NCBI GenBank assembly: GCA_002842735.1
Contig: PHEB01000006.1
Span: 82,316-146,315, forward strand
Direction: 5' to 3'
DNA from: Alphaproteobacteria bacterium HGW-Alphaproteobacteria-7
Lineage (GTDB): Bacteria; Pseudomonadota; Alphaproteobacteria; Sphingomonadales; Sphingomonadaceae
Length of the DNA: 64,000 nt
In this document: one piece after another, positions 57,770-64,000 of the stretch
How positions within the stretch are numbered: position 1 is the first letter of the stretch
How the letters are laid out: each line of letters opens with the position of its first letter
Position numbers and translations under genes: made by a program
The notes under the pieces: model-generated
What the model saw: only the letters and a program-made list of their open reading frames with translations
Told to the model about the DNA's origin: nothing
Databases searched by the model: none

Positions 57770-58299
57770 GCCCTCCTGTAAGGACGCAGCAAGTCAGCAG
57801 CGCCGCTGTTTTCGATTGCGCGCGCGATCCATGCCGCACTGCGCGAATAGCTTTCATTGATGGCCCCGCCCATATTCACCGAATACTGCGAGACCCCTGC
57901 GCGATCGGGAACGTCGGCAAGGTATTCTGCAAGCCGCCTGTAAGCCTCCAGTATTGCCGGGGGCACGGTTCCGCCCCCAACGTCGGCAGTGATGCGATAT
58001 TGCCCCTCAGCCCCCAGAGAATAGCCGTAGGGGCCGACTGGCAGGGTGAAGGCTTCCCACGCCTCGCCGTTCCACCTCTCCGACGCCGTAATGGTCGCCG
58101 GGGTGAGCGGAACCGTCCAGTCGCCGCAACCGTCCAGCGTCCAGACCACTTCGCGCGGGGTGAACCGGTGTGCGATGTAGTTTTCGATCCTCGCCCAGAC
58201 CGCTTGTGAGTTGAGCGATTCAGCCGCGTCCGAAAGCCCGTCGGGGAGGCCGGGGTTATTCGCCGGGATTGCCTCAATCTGCTTAATGAGTTCGATCAT
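57766..58299 (-). CDS. Phage head-tail connector-like protein
   Basis: 177-residue protein resembling gp6-type head-tail connectors: a helical bundle with AILEAYRRLAEYLADV and SYSRSAAWIARAIENSGAADLLRPYRRA near the C-terminus, the latter common in connectors of sphingomonad phages. ATG shares one base with the protease stop. Assignment is by pattern and position between protease and portal. Confidence 0.65.
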   Translation of the reverse strand: MIELIKQIEAIPANNPGLPDGLSDAAESLNSQAVWARIENYIAHRFTPREVVWTLDGCGDWTVPLTPATITASERWNGEAWEAFTLPVGPYGYSLGAEGQYRITADVGGGTVPPAILEAYRRLAEYLADVPDRAGVSQYSVNMGGAINESYSRSAAWIARAIENSGAADLLRPYRRA

Positions 58300-58862
58300 C
58301 AGGGCCTCCAGCGGTTGAGGGTGCGATGCAGGCCTGCAGCCGGATCATCGGGCAGCGCGATGCCGCCGGGGGTCCAGTTGCGGGCTTCGATTTGCGCAGA
58401 GGGGTAAGCGGCCCGCGTCACCGCCGAGACTTCCACCAGTTCCGCAGCGGTGATGCTGCGATGAACAACCTCGCCGTCGCGGGTGATGATCTCGCCGCCC
58501 TTAGCCACGCGAAAGCCCGGTGACAGGCCCCGGATAAGCCCCGCACCGTGAGCGGCGAGGAAGTCCCGCGCCCATGATGTGTGAGCCGCAACCGTCGCTT
58601 CGAATGTCAGGGCGTCGTCATCCTCCCGGACCTCCAGCGTTCCCGCCATCCGGCTTGCCAGCGGTTTTTCGAAGTCATGCCCGCTGAGAAAGTGCAGTTC
58701 ATCATCGGAGTTGACGCGGGAGGCAAAGGCCCCCCGCGCGATGGTTTCGAAGTATCCCGGTGCAAGCTGCGTCCGGGCGTTGTAGGGGAAGCGGCCCGCC
58801 ACGCGAACCGCCTCGCCCTCTTGGCGAACCTCAAGCCCGCCTAGCGAACCGCCCCACAACAT
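58299..58862 (-). CDS. Prohead protease (HK97 family)
   Basis: 187-residue S78-family protease that trims scaffold during head maturation. Key features: LHFLSGHDFEKPLASRMAGTLEV with the catalytic His, LIRGLSPGFRVAKGG with the catalytic Ser, and ELVEVSAVTRAAYPSAQIEAR. ATG 58862 overlaps the capsid stop by one base (TAATG). It follows the capsid gene, whereas the protease usually precedes it. Confidence 0.85.
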   Translation of the reverse strand: MLWGGSLGGLEVRQEGEAVRVAGRFPYNARTQLAPGYFETIARGAFASRVNSDDELHFLSGHDFEKPLASRMAGTLEVREDDDALTFEATVAAHTSWARDFLAAHGAGLIRGLSPGFRVAKGGEIITRDGEVVHRSITAAELVEVSAVTRAAYPSAQIEARNWTPGGIALPDDPAAGLHRTLNRWRP

Positions 58863-60115
58863 TAACGGATGCCCGTCAGGATTTCGAGTTGCACGCCGCG
58901 CGCAACAGTCACGTCCATGGTCACGAGGCCGGTCAAACGAAGCTGGCCAGACTTTGCATCGGTGTAGGGGTCCCGGATCATATCGACCGCGCCCCACATG
59001 CCGACAAAGATAGGCGAAACGCCGTTCGTGGCAGTGGACAGCAGCGCCGTGCTTTCCAGCGGGTCACCCGCCGGGGCAGCAAGGCCGTTCGTCGTCAGCA
59101 CCACGCTGCCAATCTTGGCAACCATCCGGTCCCATTCGGAAACCGTCGTAGCGGTCAGCAGGTCGTCATCCATGCTATCGAACACCTCGGGCCGCAACAG
59201 CAGGTTGATGGCGTCAAGGCTGTTCGCCGCATTCGCCGTCATGAAACGCACTGCAGCCGCGCGGAACGCTGCATAGGACGCAGCCGCATCGATGGCCGTG
59301 GAGGTGATGCCGTAGGTCGCCGCGCCGGTGATGACGCCGAGCGGTTCGCCGCTGGCGCCAGAGCCACGGAAAATAGCCCGGTCCGATTCCTGCAGGATGG
59401 CAGCGGCCATGTCCCGGCGCACCGCCTGTTCCAGTCCCGCGCCCGACTGTTTCAGAGCCTTGCGCGTGATCTTCATCCCGACGCCGAGCGTGTGGTCCGG
59501 GGTAAGCGGACGATCCACCGTGGTATAGGCCTGCGGCCCCGGAACGTCGCCGGTCTCAGTGCCAGCCCAGCCGGGTTGCGCGCCGCCGGTTGCAACCGGA
59601 TATTCGACTTCGCCGACGCCGATATTGATCATCCGAGCGCCCATGCGGGTGGCAGAGGACGACGCAAAAATGCGTTCGATAATCGGCATAGTCTCACGCG
59701 GGTTAGGGACGCCGCTGGCAATGGTTTCGCCAGCACGGGTTTCCAGCGCCTCCAGTGGCACCGGGACGCCCTGAAAGCCGCCCTTGCTGCGCAATTCCTG
59801 CACCATCTCGGCAGTGGCACCGTCGAGATTGCGGCCCTCGTCGAGCGCAAGCGCGACTTGGCGAACCTCAAAGCGACTGGCCATCTCGGCCCATTCCTTG
59901 CCCGAACGGGTTTCGAGTTCGGCCCCGGCTTCGCGCCGTTCCTCGTCCTCGGCGATCAGGGACGCGCGATAGCGGGTTTCATTCGTCCGATATTCCTTGT
60001 CGAGCGCTTCCATCGAACGGGTTTCGTCCTCGGTCGGGCTGGCCTTGCCTGCCAGTTCGGCGAGGCTCTGACGGATTTCCGACTGGCGCCGGGTGATTTT
60101 GAGAGATTCCAACAT
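58862..60115 (-). CDS. Major capsid protein (HK97 fold)
   Basis: 417-residue major head protein. The first about 100 residues are a charged coiled coil (delta/scaffold domain); the body has HK97-type blocks such as GEVEYPVATGG, TPDHTLGVGMKITRKALKQS, AAILQESDRAIFRGSGASGEPLGVI and TTNGLAAPAGDPLESTALLST. Cleavage by the downstream protease probably occurs after the coiled coil. Confidence 0.88.
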   Translation of the reverse strand: MLESLKITRRQSEIRQSLAELAGKASPTEDETRSMEALDKEYRTNETRYRASLIAEDEERREAGAELETRSGKEWAEMASRFEVRQVALALDEGRNLDGATAEMVQELRSKGGFQGVPVPLEALETRAGETIASGVPNPRETMPIIERIFASSSATRMGARMINIGVGEVEYPVATGGAQPGWAGTETGDVPGPQAYTTVDRPLTPDHTLGVGMKITRKALKQSGAGLEQAVRRDMAAAILQESDRAIFRGSGASGEPLGVITGAATYGITSTAIDAAASYAAFRAAAVRFMTANAANSLDAINLLLRPEVFDSMDDDLLTATTVSEWDRMVAKIGSVVLTTNGLAAPAGDPLESTALLSTATNGVSPIFVGMWGAVDMIRDPYTDAKSGQLRLTGLVTMDVTVARGVQLEILTGIR

Positions 60116-60118
60116 GGT

Positions 60119-60454
60119 CTAAGTGTCCTGTATTTCTGGGGAGGAGAGCTGCATGTTGCGCAGCAGATTGCGCCATTGCTGGCGTTTGGCTGGCAGCGGG
60201 GCGTGCCCCACCTCCAACCGCGTCTTGCGGGCATGACAGCGCCCGCAAAGGATCTGTAAATTCGACAGCGCGAAGGCGAGTTCGGGATGCGTCCGCACCG
60301 GCTTGATGTGGTCGCATTCAAGCCCGACATGGGTTCCGCACTGGACGCACTGCCAGCCGTCACGCTCCAGCGCCTGCAGCCGCAAGGCCTTCCACCGGGG
60401 GCCGCGCGTGACGTGCCGCGAATGACGGGCATATTCCTTGCGCCTAGACAGCAT
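60119..60454 (-). CDS. HNH endonuclease
   Basis: 111-residue phage HNH nuclease with two zinc CxxC pairs and the HNH core: CVQCGTHVGLECDHIKPV, then ALSNLQILCGRCHARKT. In HK97-type phages an HNH protein works with terminase in cos cleavage. Here it lies between the adaptor and the capsid gene. The start overlaps the adaptor gene end by 11 bases. Confidence 0.85.
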   Translation of the reverse strand: MLSRRKEYARHSRHVTRGPRWKALRLQALERDGWQCVQCGTHVGLECDHIKPVRTHPELAFALSNLQILCGRCHARKTRLEVGHAPLPAKRQQWRNLLRNMQLSSPEIQDT

Positions 60455-60800
60455 CGCGCACCTGCAATTCGTAAAAGAACACCTCGCCGCCGGGTGACAG
60501 AGAGGTGACGCGGATGATGTGCAGCACCTCGCCGCCGATGCGCAGTTGGTCGATTGTGTTCGGGGTGACAGTCAGGCCATCAGCAGCAACAAAAACCCGC
60601 CGGTCCGTCATCTCCACGAAGCCGCTAGCGATAAACTGCAGTTCGACCATGTAGGTCGCCGACAGGACGGTGACGGGATAAGGCGTAGGAGGGTCGGGAT
60701 TAGGAACGAACCCTAACCCATCATTGATCATTGGCAGGGGACGCAGCAGCGTTGCCGCCTGCCCGTGCCGTGCGATCAGCCGCGATGCAATTTGCTTCAT
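60444..60800 (-). CDS. Putative phage head closure/head-tail adaptor protein
   Basis: 118-residue beta-rich protein: ASRLIARHGQAATLLRP at the start and TVTPNTIDQLRIGGEVLHIIRVTSLSPGGEVFFYELQVR, a pattern seen in SPP1 gp16/HK97 gp9-type head-closure proteins. ATG 60800 overlaps the terminase stop (ATGA); an ATG at 60806 is also possible. Assigned by pattern and neighbours. Confidence 0.6.
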   Translation of the reverse strand: MKQIASRLIARHGQAATLLRPLPMINDGLGFVPNPDPPTPYPVTVLSATYMVELQFIASGFVEMTDRRVFVAADGLTVTPNTIDQLRIGGEVLHIIRVTSLSPGGEVFFYELQVRDAV

Positions 60801-62311
60801 CCCCATGCGATGCGTCCTCCTTTGTGCTGAGGGCGGCCCATGATGCGCGATGCCTCGGAGACAGCGAGGACAGCAGCGCAAGCCGCGTCGATGCGGCCCA
60901 TCGACCGCCCTTTGACGATTTTGGAATTGCCCGCCGGGTCGATGAAAACCGCCGCCTCGGCCATGGCATGACGTAGCAGCGCGCTCTCGGAGACCTGCAG
61001 CTTGCCGTCGAACACGTAGCGCCGGAACCGCTCCACATCCTCGGAACCGTCCTTAAAGCCCATGCCGCGCCAGATGACGGGGGCACGGTTGCCGACCTCT
61101 GCCAGCCCGTCGCTGATTTCGGATTGCTTGAACCGGTCCGCGACAATTGCCGCGATCTGTTCGCCCTCCACATGATCGAGCACCCGGCGCAGCCATGCCG
61201 CCAGCGGGACAGTCTTTTGCCCCATCAGCGCCAGTTCGCCGCGCTTGTGCATCATCGTGTAGAGGTCGCCGACAGCATCAGCCTGCCCGCGTGCATCCAG
61301 CGTCGGCACCGTGCCGAACGCGCCCCATGCCTCCAGCCGTCCGCTATCGGGCCAGAAATACGCAGCCCCGGACATTGACGCCGAGCCGCCCGCATCGATG
61401 CCGATAACAACCTGGCCTTGCCGTGGTGGCAGCGTGTCAGTCTCGCAGTTCAGCCATTCGCCAAGGTCAATCAGCGCGTCCCGATTATCCTCGGCAACAC
61501 GTTCGTTGCGGGACAGCAGCCGGAACCGCGACAGGGCAGAACCGCCGCGCGCCAGCGCAAGGGCCGCATCCTCCTGCAGGCGCGTCATACTTGGGCCGAT
61601 GCCGTATTTGCTGCCGGGGTTGGCAATCAGCAGGCTATCGCTATCATCGACAGGCAGGTTAGGCGTCGGGCGATGTTCCTGCCGGTAAACGCCGGGGGCT
61701 TCCCTATCCAGCCAGAGGCTAAACGGGTGCATGTCATTCGAGGCCGACGTGCTGATGATCAGGGCCTTGCCGTCACGCTTTGACAGCCCGGTAAGCAGCG
61801 CCGCCTCCAGTTCGTCACCCTGAGAGATTGGCCAGTGCCCGCGCTCGTCCAGCACTGCCAGCGTCGGGCTGGAGCCGAGCGCACTCTTGCCGTCGGCAGA
61901 GATTGCCTTGATCAGGTGCGGGCCGTTGCCGTCGTCATACTGAATTTCAAACCGGGGTTGCCGCCGGATCGTGACGCTCTCTTGCACGTCCTCGGGCAGC
62001 GTGCCGATGAAAGAGACGCAGTAGTTCCACGCGATGCGGGCCTGCTCTTGCGTGCGGGCCGCAATGATCACCTCGCGTTCGGGTGCATCCGACCACGCGC
62101 CCACCAGTTCGCCGACGCAAAGCATCGCCGAGATTGACGACTTGCCGTTGCCGCGCCCGACAGACAGGACGCCCACGTTGATGCCGTCGGCAAATGCCCC
62201 ATCGATGAATTGGACCTGATACGGGGCCAGCTTAACCGACTTGCCTGCCAGCCTGCCCGTCGGAACCTTGAGCGAACGGCAGAACCGCTTGACAAGATTG
62301 GCGCGCTTCAT
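60797..62311 (-). CDS. Terminase large subunit
   Basis: 504-residue DNA-packaging motor. Walker A at residues 52-58 (GRGNGKS), Walker B LAVLDE at 151-156, and the RNase H-like nuclease with Asp306 in VVIGIDAGGS, IVADRFKQ and GRIDAACAAVLAV. HK97-type. A clear small-subunit gene is not recognised; the gene upstream at 62308 is a candidate by position only. Confidence 0.88.
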   Translation of the reverse strand: MKRANLVKRFCRSLKVPTGRLAGKSVKLAPYQVQFIDGAFADGINVGVLSVGRGNGKSSISAMLCVGELVGAWSDAPEREVIIAARTQEQARIAWNYCVSFIGTLPEDVQESVTIRRQPRFEIQYDDGNGPHLIKAISADGKSALGSSPTLAVLDERGHWPISQGDELEAALLTGLSKRDGKALIISTSASNDMHPFSLWLDREAPGVYRQEHRPTPNLPVDDSDSLLIANPGSKYGIGPSMTRLQEDAALALARGGSALSRFRLLSRNERVAEDNRDALIDLGEWLNCETDTLPPRQGQVVIGIDAGGSASMSGAAYFWPDSGRLEAWGAFGTVPTLDARGQADAVGDLYTMMHKRGELALMGQKTVPLAAWLRRVLDHVEGEQIAAIVADRFKQSEISDGLAEVGNRAPVIWRGMGFKDGSEDVERFRRYVFDGKLQVSESALLRHAMAEAAVFIDPAGNSKIVKGRSMGRIDAACAAVLAVSEASRIMGRPQHKGGRIAWG

Positions 62312-62511
62312 GCGTCACCCCCGATATTGTCAGCCGCCAGCAGCAGGCCAGCTTTCGCCTCCGCCACGCCATGAATGGCAACCGCGATTTCGAGCGACGC
62401 GATCAGCAGCAAGTCGGCGATATGTGCCGGGGGCAGACCAGCCCGCGCCGCATCATTGACGTCGATCAGCAGGCTCGCGTGAAACGACTGGATGAGTTGT
62501 TCCTGCGTCAT
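62308..62511 (-). CDS. Small phage protein upstream of terminase
   Basis: 67-residue helical protein (MTQEQLIQSFHASLLIDVND and an Ala-rich second half). ATG 62511 is preceded by GGGAG at six bases; the frame remains open to 62601. Its stop overlaps the terminase start (ATGA). It is too short for a normal small terminase subunit and matches no family I can name. Confidence 0.5.
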   Translation of the reverse strand: MTQEQLIQSFHASLLIDVNDAARAGLPPAHIADLLLIASLEIAVAIHGVAEAKAGLLLAADNIGGDA

Positions 62512-62620
62512 CCGTGACTCCCAGTGTGTGTAGCTTTTGAGGTTGGGGCGTCGGTGCAGCGGCCCAAGCAAAAGGGGGGCATTGGCACCTGATGCAGACA
62601 TGCGTGGAGGGAGAGCGAGT

Positions 62621-63400
62621 TCATGCTGTCATCGCCCGCGCCAACGGTTCGATGTATTCGGCAGGCAGGTGCGAACCATGCTTAAACTTGGACAGCGTGC
62701 CGCCGGGACAGGCGATGCGATCAGCGATGCGTGACTGCTCGCCGGGGTCACTGCCCTTCAGGTGATTGACGAGAGCCTGACGCAGAAACGCCAAATCGGC
62801 CCGTCCATTAGGATTGGCTTGTTTCCGTTGTTCTGTTTCCGGTCCGCTGCCCGCTTCCCTCTGGTAACTATTAAGTGGTGCAATTCTGTCAAAGGTGGAA
62901 ACAACGGGTTTCTGCGACTTTCCTGTTTCCTCGGGTGCAATAACTGCACCCGTGACGGCCTCTGTTTCCAGTTCCATGTCAGAAACTGCACCCGTTTCCT
63001 GCAGAAACTGCACCCGCTGTTTCCTGTTGGGTTTCCATTTCTCGAAGTCACGGGTCGGCCCCATCTTGCCCTCGGGCCATGCCTGCCATGTGTAGCGCCA
63101 GAGGCTTGCATGCTGCACCTTGCGGTTGAAGGAACCCTTCTGGGTGCAGACGATAAAGCCCTTTTCCTGCAGTTCCTCTAGACAGCGCAAACAGGTGCGG
63201 GGCGACAGACCCGTGTCATCTGCCGCCCTGCGATAGGAATAGGCGATCTGGCCGTTGCGAGTGCCGTTATCGACACGCACAAGGGCCAGCAGCACCTTTA
63301 CAGCGTTTCCGCTCAAATGATGGTAAGCCTCGCTATCCATGATGCTGTGATACAGCCGGATATGGTGCGGGGTTTTTGCCCGCCGGAACTTGTCCGCCAT
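62621..63400 (-). CDS. Winged-helix replication-initiator-like protein
   Basis: 259-residue protein. The N-terminal half looks like a winged-helix domain of phage or plasmid replication proteins: LYHSIMDSEAYHHLSGNAVKVLLALVRV, then SYRRAADDTGLSPRTCLRCLEELQEKGFI. The C-terminal part, FLRQALVNHLKGSDPGEQSRIADRIACPGGTLSKFKHGSHLPAEYIEPLARAMTA, resembles a helix-turn-helix. The middle is low-complexity because it overlays a repeat array at 62821-63036 that looks like iterons. ATG 63400 lies four bases after the upstream stop. Confidence 0.6.
   Translation of the reverse strand: MADKFRRAKTPHHIRLYHSIMDSEAYHHLSGNAVKVLLALVRVDNGTRNGQIAYSYRRAADDTGLSPRTCLRCLEELQEKGFIVCTQKGSFNRKVQHASLWRYTWQAWPEGKMGPTRDFEKWKPNRKQRVQFLQETGAVSDMELETEAVTGAVIAPEETGKSQKPVVSTFDRIAPLNSYQREAGSGPETEQRKQANPNGRADLAFLRQALVNHLKGSDPGEQSRIADRIACPGGTLSKFKHGSHLPAEYIEPLARAMTA
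62821..63036. repeat. Iteron-like array inside the replication gene
   Basis: Three copies of AACTGCACCCG (62942-62952, 62984-62994, 63006-63016), the last two as CAGAAACTGCACCCG exactly 22 bases apart and the first 42 bases before, plus seven copies of GTTTCC at 62821, 62835, 62925, 62964, 62994, 63019 and 63031. The 22-base period (two helical turns) is like replication iterons within an initiator gene. Confidence 0.6.
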
Positions 63401-63403
63401 GCA

Positions 63404-63697
63404 TCATGCCCTCCCGTCATCGAAGGGCGTGGACAGGTCATCCTCGCGGGGTTCGCCATGCTCGCCGGGATCGGCGATAGGGCAACCGGGGCCGAAGTCG
63501 ATTCCAGCCGTGATCGGGGTAAAGTCGTCCTCGCTGGCGCAAGTTTCGTCGTCCGGGTCACCATCGATCAGGTCGAGCATGGCAATGCTGATTTCGGCGA
63601 ACGCTTCGATCTGGTGCCGCTCAAACTGAGACAGCAACCGCAACAGGGGCGCAGCCGGGGCCAGTCCCGGCATGAGAATGATGGGATGATCAGCCAT
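63404..63697 (-). CDS. Small acidic phage-associated protein
   Basis: 97-residue acidic protein with an IEAFAEISIAMLDLIDGDPDDE segment; DGDPD-type acidic ends are common in sphingomonad prophage proteins of unknown role. ATG 63697 lies within the end of the upstream gene (8-base overlap). No further family evidence. Confidence 0.5.
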   Translation of the reverse strand: MADHPIILMPGLAPAAPLLRLLSQFERHQIEAFAEISIAMLDLIDGDPDDETCASEDDFTPITAGIDFGPGCPIADPGEHGEPREDDLSTPFDDGRA

Positions 63698-63947
63698 TGC
63701 GCGCGTCCTCCCATTCCGAGAGGGCAGTGATAGCGCGCAGCCGGGTTGCAGCACTCCAAGCGCGATAGCTTGCAAGCCATTGCTCGACCTTGTCGCGCTT
63801 GCCGTATTTTTCAGGCTTGGCGATGCGCAGTGCCTCGCGGGTCGACATTTCACCTGCCAGCACCCGGTCATCTAGGTCGGGCCTGCAACGTTGCAGTTCG
63901 CGTGCCGCCGTATTTGGCGAGCACTTGGCAGCGGCTGGGGCTTGCAC
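63690..63947 (-). CDS. Small phage-associated helical protein
   Basis: 85-residue protein with AARELQRCRPDLDDRVLAGEMSTREALRIA, a pattern frequent in phage and mobile-element proteins, often near the C-terminus of larger ones. GTG 63947 is the first start after an upstream in-frame stop at 63981-63983. It may be a truncated gene, since the module continues past the window edge. Confidence 0.45.
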   Translation of the reverse strand: MQAPAAAKCSPNTAARELQRCRPDLDDRVLAGEMSTREALRIAKPEKYGKRDKVEQWLASYRAWSAATRLRAITALSEWEDARNG

Positions 63948-64000
63948 TGAAGTGGCGCCTTGCGCGACCCTTCCTCCGGTTCAACGGAGGCGAAGGAGTC

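Noticed and set aside
58760..60259. 499-codon plus-strand frame opposite the capsid gene
   Set aside because: The minus-strand capsid and HNH genes have clear families and overlapping starts and stops; the plus frame has no domain.
62821..63036. CRISPR array
   Set aside because: Repeats are short, irregularly spaced, partly overlapping and inside a coding frame; no spacer structure and no cas genes.
56141..64000. attL/attR pair from tRNA-Arg
   Set aside because: No second copy of the tRNA 3' sequence (TTCGAATCGCGCCGGGG) was seen to the right in the window; the partner site could be beyond it.

Overview
The window is high-GC chromosomal DNA from an alphaproteobacterium. Gene content and order (complete 14-subunit complex I operon followed by birA-coaX-RNase J-DUF1467; comEC/lexA; moaC-trpCDG-trpE-ppiD//tpiA-secG-pyrG; coniferyl-aldehyde-dehydrogenase-like ALDH; DUF1178, DUF1467 and DUF7079 proteins) point to Sphingomonadales, most likely Erythrobacteraceae. 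That placement is inference from gene families, not a database match.

Layout. 1-9.2 kb: 3' end of a class A penicillin-binding protein, prfB, a lipoprotein methyltransferase, a nitronate-monooxygenase-like flavoprotein, a DUF7079 protein, a 2-hydroxyacid dehydrogenase, an SH3 protein, a thiolase and an aldehyde dehydrogenase. 9.3-26.3 kb: nuoA-N, interrupted by at least six small or unknown genes and by several inverted-repeat elements. 26.3-29.8 kb: birA, coaX, RNase J, DUF1467. 29.9-36.3 kb: a long membrane-anchored coiled-coil protein and a signalling cluster whose Hpt-like and histidine-kinase-like proteins both appear to lack the phospho-accepting histidine. 36.4-41.5 kb: gltA, gltX, comEC. 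41.6-51.8 kb: lexA (with an SOS box), moaC, trpC-trpD-trpG, two extra genes, trpE, ppiD, then divergent tpiA and secG. 51.9-56.1 kb: pyrG, hsp20 behind a probable ROSE RNA thermometer, grxC, a nitrilase-family amidohydrolase and DUF1178. 56.1 kb: tRNA-Arg(CCT). 56.2-64 kb: a phage-derived module on the minus strand (DNA-binding/replication genes, terminase, HNH, capsid, protease, connector, portal) with no tail genes in view.

Most interesting points. (1) Inside the nuo operon, inverted-repeat elements sit in short open frames whose starts overlap the upstream stop and whose stops overlap or abut the downstream start, so translational coupling seems to be kept across each insertion. (2) The nuoD-nuoE junction carries a partial duplication: two different small membrane genes, each bracketed by the nuoD tail and the nuoE head, joined through one of these elements. 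(3) nuoG is frameshifted, apparently by a roughly 34-nt deletion that removes two N1b cluster cysteines; this is either a sequence error or a broken complex I gene. (4) An AT-rich gene with an R-x4-H motif lies in the trp cluster, again with 4-nt overlaps on both sides. (5) The head-only phage module next to tRNA-Arg, with an iteron-like array inside its replication gene, is a candidate capsid-forming satellite or a decayed prophage.
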